NCBI RefSeq assembly: GCF_016595235.1
Contig: NZ_JAENHL010000007.1
Coordinates: 1,276,765 to 1,340,764 of the forward strand
DNA length: 64,000 nt
Source: Taklimakanibacter albus
Lineage (GTDB): Bacteria; Pseudomonadota; Alphaproteobacteria; Rhizobiales; Aestuariivirgaceae
Direction of reading: 5' to 3'
In this document: positions 59,009 through 64,000 of the stretch, piece after piece
Layout of the letters: each line of letters opens with the position of its first letter
Position numbering within the stretch: position 1 is the stretch's first letter
Translations under genes and position numbers: made by a program
Notes under the pieces: generated by a model
Seen by the model: only the letters and a program-made list of their open reading frames with translations
Database searches by the model: none
Told to the model about the DNA's origin: nothing

Positions 59009-60249
59009 GCAGCCGCCTTCAGCTGATAGAGATGGAAGCCGCCATAGATGGCGGACCGGTCCATGAAGCCCAGGATACGCGAGCGCTCCGCCTCATAGGA
59101 CCAGCGCTCCAGAATGTCGGCGCGCACCCGGTCGGGCAGGATCGTCGCCTCGCCGGCGGTGCGGAAGATTACCCGTGCGCCCGGTTTGGCGGTGCGGGTG
59201 ATCTCTTCCCACAATTCGGTGAGCTGCTCGTCCGTCATCCAGTCCTGCGCGTCGAGCAGCACATAACGGTCGAGGCTTTCCGCCTCATGCGCCTTGAGGC
59301 AGGCCGTGAAGGAGCCGAGATGGGGCGTGATCCGCCCTGCCCCGCGCTTCACCGCCGAGAAATGCTCGCGCTGCAGATAGGGCGGCAGTGCCGCCGTAGC
59401 ACCCGTGTCGTAGCGCCGGGCGAAAGCCTGCCAGGCGAAGTAATTCTCGTTCAGCGGAAAGTCGCAGGCGAGCTTGCGCAGCCGCTCGATCAGCACTTCC
59501 GACATCGACCGCCCGCCGGCGAGCTTCTCATATTGGGCCGGCGGAATGCCGAGGCCATAGAGCGACAGGCGCCGGCCGGTCAGCCAGCGCACCAGACGCT
59601 TGTCGAAGATCGGCGCGATATGATCGTCGAAGAAGATGCGCTGCTCGGCGAGATCCGACATGTTGATGATCGTCTCGGGGCGCACGCCATAGAAACGCGC
59701 CACCAGATGTGCGACGCCGATGAAGCGGCCGAGCAGGCCGTGGCGGTAGAAGCGCCTGGCGAACATGTCGATGCGCCGCCGGCCATTGAGCGTCTTCTTC
59801 TCCCAATAGCGCTGCGTCTCCTGATCGAGCTGCGGGCGCAGAAAAGCGTGATAGGCGGCCGTGTTGGCATGGCTGTCGGCATCGGCGAAGAAGCGGCGGA
59901 ACTGCTCATAGGCCGGCAGCTGCCGCGCCGCCGCAAGCTTGAGCTTCATCAGCGCGATATGGGCGGGATTGAGATCGACGGCGATGATGCTTTCAGGCGA
60001 GCGCGTCATATAAGAGAGCACATTGCAGCCGCCCGACGCGATGGTGATCATGCGATGGTCCTGGGTGAGCTCCATCGCCTCGAGATCGACGATCGGATCT
60101 TCCCAGATCTGCGGATAGACGAGCCCGCCGAAAGCCATCGTGAACAGTCTTTCGAGCATGCCGTTGAAGGAAACGGCCCGGTGCTGATGGACGGCCGCTT
60201 TGAGAGCATCCGCGGAGGACAGCTCGGTATCGGCGGTTATAGCGGTCAT
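59005..60249 (-). CDS. btaA: BtaA, SAM:diacylglycerol 3-amino-3-carboxypropyltransferase
   Basis: A 414-residue DUF3419 protein, the first enzyme of DGTS betaine-lipid synthesis: it moves the aminocarboxypropyl group of SAM to diacylglycerol at the membrane. Typical blocks: FTMAFGGLVYPQIWEDPIVDLEAMEL, MITIASGGCNVLSYM (SAM motif, about residues 84-98), IIAVDLNPAHIALMKLKLAA, and the C-terminal VLLDAQDWMTDEQL and VIFRTAGEATILP. Start 60249 gives the length known for rhizobial BtaA (about 413) and leaves a Pho box 48 bp upstream. In relatives DGTS replaces phospholipids during phosphate starvation. Confidence 0.93.
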   Translation of the reverse strand: MTAITADTELSSADALKAAVHQHRAVSFNGMLERLFTMAFGGLVYPQIWEDPIVDLEAMELTQDHRMITIASGGCNVLSYMTRSPESIIAVDLNPAHIALMKLKLAAARQLPAYEQFRRFFADADSHANTAAYHAFLRPQLDQETQRYWEKKTLNGRRRIDMFARRFYRHGLLGRFIGVAHLVARFYGVRPETIINMSDLAEQRIFFDDHIAPIFDKRLVRWLTGRRLSLYGLGIPPAQYEKLAGGRSMSEVLIERLRKLACDFPLNENYFAWQAFARRYDTGATAALPPYLQREHFSAVKRGAGRITPHLGSFTACLKAHEAESLDRYVLLDAQDWMTDEQLTELWEEITRTAKPGARVIFRTAGEATILPDRVRADILERWSYEAERSRILGFMDRSAIYGGFHLYQLKAAA

Positions 60250-60296
60250 CGATGATTCTCTCCCTCTTCTGGTCAGGGAGGCTATGCGGCGTTTCC

Positions 60297-60314
60297 GTGA
60301 CGGCCAAATGACAG
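60297..60314 (-). promoter_or_regulatory. Pho box upstream of btaA
   Basis: On the minus strand CTGTCAT-TTGG-CCGTCAC. PhoB sites consist of two CTGTCA(T/C)-like 7-mers 4 nt apart; this differs from that consensus at one base. It lies 48 bp before the btaA start, a good position for activation. Confidence 0.75.
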
Positions 60315-60337
60315 GGAAATTACCCCCAGGCGCACTT

Positions 60338-60401
60338 GCCCTCGCCCCTCGAAGAGGGGAGAGGGAGGAACCCAACGCGTCAGCGTTGGGAGGGTGAGGA
60401 G
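60338..60401. repeat. CCCTCGCCCC repeat, copy 1
   Basis: Contains CCCCTC-GAA-GAGGGG and CCAACGC-GTCA-GCGTTGG hairpins and ends GGGTGAGGAG. It is an inverted counterpart of 60480-60547. The 78 bp between them have no features. The pair lies between btaA (start 60249) and the glpK stop. Confidence 0.7.
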
Positions 60402-60479
60402 CATCCCTGTTACCCTTTTTTCCAGCAAAAATCGGCGGTCGCGATAGGTGCGCTTATCATTGCACCAAGAGATCCTGCG

Positions 60480-60547
60480 CCCCTCACCCTTCCCACCGCT
60501 TCGCGGTGGGCCCCTACCCTCTCCCCGCTACGCGGGGCGAGGGTGAG
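60480..60547. repeat. CCCTCGCCCC repeat, copy 2 (inverted)
   Basis: Contains CCCACCGC-TTC-GCGGTGGG and CCCCGC-TAC-GCGGGG hairpins. It abuts the glpK stop and could terminate or stabilise the glpK message. Confidence 0.7.
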
Positions 60548-62032
60548 TCAGCTCAACAGCTTCCGCATCGCGTCTTTCCAGCCGGCATATTTCTCGTCGC
60601 GGATCTCTGCCGGCATTTTCGGTGCGAAGCGGCGCTCGAGCTTCCAGCCCTTGGCGAATTCCTCCGGTGCCGGACACAGGCCCTGGGCGAGGCCGGCGAG
60701 ATAGGCGGCTCCCACCGCCGTCGTCTCCAGCACTTTCGGGCGGTCGACCGGCGCATCGAGAATGTCGGCCAGGAACTGCATGGTCCAGTCGGACGCGACC
60801 ATGCCGCCATCGACGCGCAGGATCGTGCTCTTCTTGTCGCCCCAATCGCCCTGCATCGCCTCGAGCAGGTCGCGCGTCTGGTAGCACACCGCCTCGAGCG
60901 CGGCGCGCGCGAACTCCGCCGGTCCTGTCGCGCGCGTCAGCCCGAACATCGCGCCGCGCGCCTCCGGCCGCCAGTAAGGCGCGCCGAGCCCGACGAAAGC
61001 CGGAATGAGATAGACCTGCTGATTCTGATCGGCGGCGGCGGCGAGATCGCCGGTGCGATGCGCCGCATCGATGATCTTGAGCCCGTCGCGCAGCCACTGC
61101 ACCGCCGCGCCCGCGACGAAGATGGCGCCTTCCAGCGCATAGGTCCGTTTGCCGTTCAGCTGATAGGCGATCGTGGTCAGCAGCCGGTTCTTCGAGGTGA
61201 CCGGCGATGTGCCCGTATTGAGCAGCGCGAAGCACCCCGTGCCATAGGTCGACTTCATCATGCCGGGCAGGAAGCAGGCCTGGCCGACCGTCGCCGCCTG
61301 CTGGTCGCCGGCAATGCCCTTGATCGGGATGGCGGCACCCAGGAGCTGCGCGTCGGTCGCGCCGAAATCACCCGAGGAGTCGCGCACTTCGGGCAAGAGC
61401 GACTTCGGCACATTGAGCAGACGGCAGAGCTCATTGTCCCATTGGCCGCGATGAATGTCGTAGAGAAGCGTGCGCGCCGCATTGGTGGCGTCCGTCGCAT
61501 GCACCTTGCCGCCGGTGAGACGCCACAGAAGAAACGCGTCGATCGTGCCGAAAGCGAGCTCGCCCGCTTCCGCCTTCGCCCGCGCGCCCGGCACATTGTC
61601 GAGCAGCCAGGCGATCTTGGTGCCGGAGAAATAGGGATCGAGCAGCAGCCCGGTCTTGGCCGAGACCATGGCTTCATGTCCCGCCTCCTTGAGGCGCGCG
61701 CAGAGATCGGCGGTGCGCCGGTCCTGCCAGACGATCGCTCTATGAATCGCCTTGCCGCTCTTGCGGTCCCAGATGAGTGCGGTCTCGCGCTGATTGGTGA
61801 TGCCGATGGCTGCGATGTCGCGCGCCTCGGCCGCGCCCTTGGCGAGCGCCACCTTCATCGTCTCGACGGTGGTGCGCCAGATATCCTCGGGCTCATGCTC
61901 GACCCAGCCCGAATCCGGAAAATGCTGTGGAAATTCCTGCTGGCCGACGGCCGCCACCGACAGATCGGGCCGGAACAGGATGCTGCGCGTCGACGTGGTC
62001 CCCTGGTCGATCGCCAGGATGTAAGGCGCCAT
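60548..62032 (-). CDS. glpK: Glycerol kinase
   Basis: A 494-residue enzyme that phosphorylates glycerol to glycerol 3-phosphate. FGGY-family features: [16 protein letters not shown] (about residues 5-20), [24 protein letters not shown] (about 31-54), [46 protein letters not shown] (about 259-274) and [21 protein letters not shown]. Length is standard. No glpD or glpF is in the window. The ribosome site GGGGAG lies in the 3' arm of a terminator-like hairpin directly before the start codon. Confidence 0.95.
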   Translation of the reverse strand: MAPYILAIDQGTTSTRSILFRPDLSVAAVGQQEFPQHFPDSGWVEHEPEDIWRTTVETMKVALAKGAAEARDIAAIGITNQRETALIWDRKSGKAIHRAIVWQDRRTADLCARLKEAGHEAMVSAKTGLLLDPYFSGTKIAWLLDNVPGARAKAEAGELAFGTIDAFLLWRLTGGKVHATDATNAARTLLYDIHRGQWDNELCRLLNVPKSLLPEVRDSSGDFGATDAQLLGAAIPIKGIAGDQQAATVGQACFLPGMMKSTYGTGCFALLNTGTSPVTSKNRLLTTIAYQLNGKRTYALEGAIFVAGAAVQWLRDGLKIIDAAHRTGDLAAAADQNQQVYLIPAFVGLGAPYWRPEARGAMFGLTRATGPAEFARAALEAVCYQTRDLLEAMQGDWGDKKSTILRVDGGMVASDWTMQFLADILDAPVDRPKVLETTAVGAAYLAGLAQGLCPAPEEFAKGWKLERRFAPKMPAEIRDEKYAGWKDAMRKLLS

Positions 62033-62064
62033 AAAAAACTCCCCGCTTTATAGGCGAGGAGTTT
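62033..62064 (-). terminator. Terminator-like hairpin overlapping the glpK ribosome site
   Basis: Read on the minus strand: AAACTCCTCGC (62064-62054), 7-nt loop, GCGGGGAGTTT (62046-62036), then TTT directly before ATG 62032. The stem is 11 bp with one U-G pair, and six T follow GGGGAG. It can end transcripts coming from wrbA and, if read through, hides the glpK ribosome site. Confidence 0.65.
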
Positions 62065-62100
62065 CCTGTTCAGGGACCCGCAGGTCAACAATAAACGTAG

Positions 62101-62700
62101 TTATTTCGCGAGCTTGGCGGCGATTTGCGCGACATGGCGGCCCTGGTAGCGGGCCCCGTCGAGTTCGACCGCCGAAGGCTGCCGGCTGCCGTCGCCATCG
62201 GTGATGGTCGAGGCGCCATAGGGCGAGCCGCCCTTGATCTCATCGACGCCCATCTGGCCCTGGAAAGCGTAAGGCAGGCCCACCACGACCATGCCCTGGT
62301 GGAGCAAGGTGGGGATGAAGGTGAGGATGGTCGATTCCTGGCCGCCATGCTGGGTGGCCGACGAGGTGAAGACCGAGCCGACCTTGCCGACAAGCGCGCC
62401 TTTCATCCACAGGCCGCCGGTCTGGTCCATGAAATTGCGCAGCTGCGCGGTGACATTGCCGAAGCGCGTCCCCGATCCAAAAATGACTGCATCATAATTA
62501 GGCAGCTCATCGACCGTGGCGATGGGCGCCTTCTGGTCGAGCTTGAAACCCGACTTCTTGGCGACCTCTTCCGGCACCAGTTCCGGCACGCGCTTCACAT
62601 CGACATGGGCGCCGGCCGACTTGGCGCCTTCGGCCACGGCATAGGCCATCTGCTCGATATGGCCATAGGCGGAATAATAAAGGACGAGAACTTTGGTCAT
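62101..62700 (-). CDS. wrbA: NAD(P)H:quinone oxidoreductase WrbA
   Basis: A 199-residue flavodoxin-like quinone reductase (type IV) that makes two-electron reductions of quinones using FMN and NAD(P)H. Motifs: [37 protein letters not shown] at the N-terminus (phosphate-binding loop about residues 9-15), [30 protein letters not shown] (about 69-98), [17 protein letters not shown] and the C-terminal [16 protein letters not shown]. Full family length (about 198-200). It lies 36 bp downstream of the VOC gene on the same strand, a pairing that suggests quinone/catechol detoxification. Confidence 0.95.
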   Translation of the reverse strand: MTKVLVLYYSAYGHIEQMAYAVAEGAKSAGAHVDVKRVPELVPEEVAKKSGFKLDQKAPIATVDELPNYDAVIFGSGTRFGNVTAQLRNFMDQTGGLWMKGALVGKVGSVFTSSATQHGGQESTILTFIPTLLHQGMVVVGLPYAFQGQMGVDEIKGGSPYGASTITDGDGSRQPSAVELDGARYQGRHVAQIAAKLAK

Positions 62701-62736
62701 GGGATATCCCCTTTCAGTCTGAGGTCAGTGGAATTG

Positions 62737-63237
62737 TTAACTCTGGGCGGTGCGCAAGAGATCTTCGATATCGAGACGGCGCGTGAACATCGCGAGTGAT
62801 CCATCCGGATTGCGCGGCCACTGGCTCTCGGGCTTGTCCCAATAGAGCTCGACGCCGTTCTCGTCGGGATCGCGCAGATACAGCGCCTCGCTCACACCGT
62901 GATCGGACGCACCGTCAAGCGAAATACCGTGCTGGGCCAGCCGTTTCAGCGCATCGGCGAGATCGGCGCGGGTCGGATAGAGGATGGCGAGGTGAAACAG
63001 GCCGGTGGTACCGGGCGGCGGCGGTGAGCCGCCGGCACTTTCCCAGGTATTGAGGCCGATATGATGATGATAGCCGCCGGCCGAGATGAAGGCGGCCTGG
63101 CTGCCATACTTCTGTATGAGGTCGAAACCGAGCACCCCGCAATAGAAGGCGAGCGCCCGATCGAGATCGGACACTTTCAGATGTACATGGCCGATGCGCG
63201 TTCCCGCGGCGATCGGCGCGGTCTGGGTCGTGGACAC
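62737..63237 (-). CDS. VOC-family protein (CatE-like extradiol dioxygenase/glyoxalase fold)
   Basis: A 166-residue vicinal-oxygen-chelate protein. Metal ligands can be placed: His in IGHVHLKVSDLDRALAFY (about residue 18), His in GTTGLFHLAILYPTRADL (about 82) and Glu in RDPDENGVELYWDKP (about 130). It resembles the N-terminal half of CatE-type catechol 2,3-dioxygenases. GTG 63237 is preferred over upstream ATGs at 63264 and 63255 because AGGAG lies 6 nt before it and because the TGTAAC palindrome would otherwise be coding. Forms an operon with wrbA. Confidence 0.82.
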   Translation of the reverse strand: MSTTQTAPIAAGTRIGHVHLKVSDLDRALAFYCGVLGFDLIQKYGSQAAFISAGGYHHHIGLNTWESAGGSPPPPGTTGLFHLAILYPTRADLADALKRLAQHGISLDGASDHGVSEALYLRDPDENGVELYWDKPESQWPRNPDGSLAMFTRRLDIEDLLRTAQS

Positions 63238-63247
63238 CGGGATCTCC

Positions 63248-63275
63248 TGTAACATTTGTAACATTCTAAGTTACA
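63248..63275. promoter_or_regulatory. Operator candidate TGTAAC-N7-GTTACA upstream of VOC-wrbA
   Basis: Perfect arms TGTAAC (63257-63262) and GTTACA (63270-63275); a third TGTAAC (63248-63253) lies directly beside. GTAAC half sites are typical of HxlR/QorR-type quinone-sensing regulators. Position is 20 bp upstream of the GTG start. Confidence 0.55.
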
Positions 63276-63345
63276 GAAGAAAATAGGCTAACGTGAAGGT
63301 TATTGCAAGTGTCCTTTCGTGGCACGCCACTTTGGCTGTGAGCGC

Positions 63346-63393
63346 AGAGCGCTCCCCGCCAAAGTTGCCCGACTTTGGCGATAAGGGAGCGCT
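63346..63393. repeat. Copy of the CGCCAAAGT palindromic module with different outer arms
   Basis: Outer GAGCGCTCCC/GGGAGCGCTC (63346-63355, 63384-63393), inner CGCCAAAGT-N6-ACTTTGGCG (63356-63379) and ATAA. The inner stem is shared with 14788 and 29941; the outer stem is new. Confidence 0.7.
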
Positions 63394-63410
63394 CAAATTA
63401 TAAGTTGTCC

Positions 63411-63468
63411 GAGCCTTTTTCCCGTTTCGATCGAATCGTCTCGATTCGATCGAAACGGGAAGGGCTCT
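63411..63468. repeat. Long palindromic hairpin
   Basis: 18-bp perfect arms (63421-63438 and 63442-63459, CCCGTTTCGATCGAATCG and complement) with a 3-nt loop. Interrupted pairing GAGCC(T)TT / AA(G)GGCTC extends the stem on both sides to about 25 bp. It belongs to a GAGCC...GGCTC repeat type frequent in this order. Confidence 0.7.
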
Positions 63469-63553
63469 AGGCAAAGCCGAAAACTCACTTTATAAATTTG
63501 CCAAAACAATAAGTATGACAAATGTCCCTGACATGAAAACGGAGGAACCCCAG

Positions 63554-64000
63554 ATGTCGGACTCAAACGTGCAGTCTCGCCGCGACCTTCTGAAGCTCGC
63601 CACAGTGGCCGGCGCCGCCGGCCTCTTCGCACCCAGTCTTGCGGCGCTCGCCAAGGAAGCCGGCAAATCGGAAAAGCCATTGAAGGCCGCCTTCTCCAAT
63701 GCCGGTCTGCAGGCTACCTGGTGCGCCCAGGGCAAGCAGGCCGCCGAATATTGGGGCAAGCTCTTCAATGTGGAAGTGACCTGGTTCGACGGCCAGCTCG
63801 ATGCGGTGAAGCAACGCGCCGCCATCGACAACATGGCCTCGCAGAAATGGGACTTCGTCGCCATCCAGGCCTTCGGCATCGGCACCCTGACCGCGCCGGT
63901 CAAGAAGATGATCGAGGGCGGCACCCCGGTCATGGACATGGACACGCTGATCGCACCTCTCGACACGATCGACGTCCACACCTTCCTCGCCCCCGACAAT
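63554..64000 (+). CDS. Tat-exported periplasmic sugar-type binding protein (5' part, cut by window end)
   Basis: The first 149 residues of a periplasmic binding protein, open to the window end. A twin-arginine signal is clear: SRRDLLKLATVAGAAGLFAPSLAALA (about residues 8-33). The mature part KAAFSNAGLQATWCAQGKQAAEYWGKLFNVEVTWFDGQLDAVKQRAAIDNMASQKWDFVAIQAFGIGTL is typical of type 1 periplasmic binding proteins of ribose/xylose ABC importers. GGAGG (63541-63545) is 8 nt before ATG 63554. The permease and ATPase genes presumably follow outside the window. Confidence 0.88.
   Translation, partial: MSDSNVQSRRDLLKLATVAGAAGLFAPSLAALAKEAGKSEKPLKAAFSNAGLQATWCAQGKQAAEYWGKLFNVEVTWFDGQLDAVKQRAAIDNMASQKWDFVAIQAFGIGTLTAPVKKMIEGGTPVMDMDTLIAPLDTIDVHTFLAPDN

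Overview
The window reads as chromosomal DNA of a GC-rich alphaproteobacterium, most likely of the order Hyphomicrobiales (Rhizobiales). Supports are the cluster bolA / J-domain protein / cobS / cobT, the fdxA - carD - clpS stretch, a large SUV3-like helicase joined to an S4-domain gene, DUF1127 and DUF4242 small proteins, betaine-lipid genes btaA-btaB, and many intergenic palindromic repeats of the kind common in that order. I see no insertion sequence, prophage, CRISPR array or integrase. I could not place the species.

Layout. 0.1-6.3 kb: FAD oxidoreductase, bolA, J-domain protein, cobS-cobT (aerobic cobaltochelatase) and a secreted phytase-like esterase. 6.4-9.7 kb: a secreted caspase-like/TPR protein, then an ArsR-SRPBCC pair with its own palindromic operator. 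9.8-17.7 kb: mostly housekeeping (hexapeptide acyltransferase, rpmB, helicase, S4 protein, ferredoxin, CarD-type regulator, ClpS, fasciclin protein, tRNA-Arg(CCT)). 17.9-24.3 kb: a second, longer caspase-like/TPR paralogue and a cluster of regulators (two HxlR proteins, one double-length TetR protein), each with palindromes close upstream. 24.7-36.5 kb: three paralogous porins interspersed with an OmpA-type protein, a methyltransferase, a GH3 glycosidase, a LuxR-type ATPase regulator and small proteins. 36.8-45.9 kb: speE, then a seven-gene operon (CocE/NonD hydrolase, complete Opp/Dpp-type ABC importer, TetR regulator). 46.1-52.5 kb: a self-contained type I secretion operon with three RTX cargo proteins. 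52.6-56.1 kb: an MttB-family methyltransferase and a TMADH-like flavoprotein. 56.2-60.3 kb: btaA-btaB followed by marC, a hydrolase and two small genes on the same strand. 60.5-64 kb: glpK, wrbA, a VOC dioxygenase-like gene and the start of a Tat-exported sugar-type binding protein cut by the window end.

How parts fit together. The strongest regulatory signal is a near-identical operator present three times: upstream of porin C (35130), on the promoter of the hydrolase/ABC operon (37986) and on the promoter of the flavoprotein-methyltransferase pair (56136). A BetI-like TetR gene closes the ABC operon, so I infer one regulon: porin C lets a substrate in, the ABC system imports it, and the hydrolase, MttB-like and TMADH-like enzymes degrade it. 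An N-methylated or quaternary-amine compound would fit.

Other signals: a Pho box in front of btaA (phosphate-starvation betaine lipids); an identical GACAT-N6-ATGTC palindrome in front of both caspase/TPR paralogues; two mirror-image 16-bp sites 22 bp apart in front of the double TetR gene; a conserved leader block before porins A and B; and a glpK ribosome binding site inside a terminator-like hairpin. All functional statements are from reading translated sequence and family knowledge; no database search was run.
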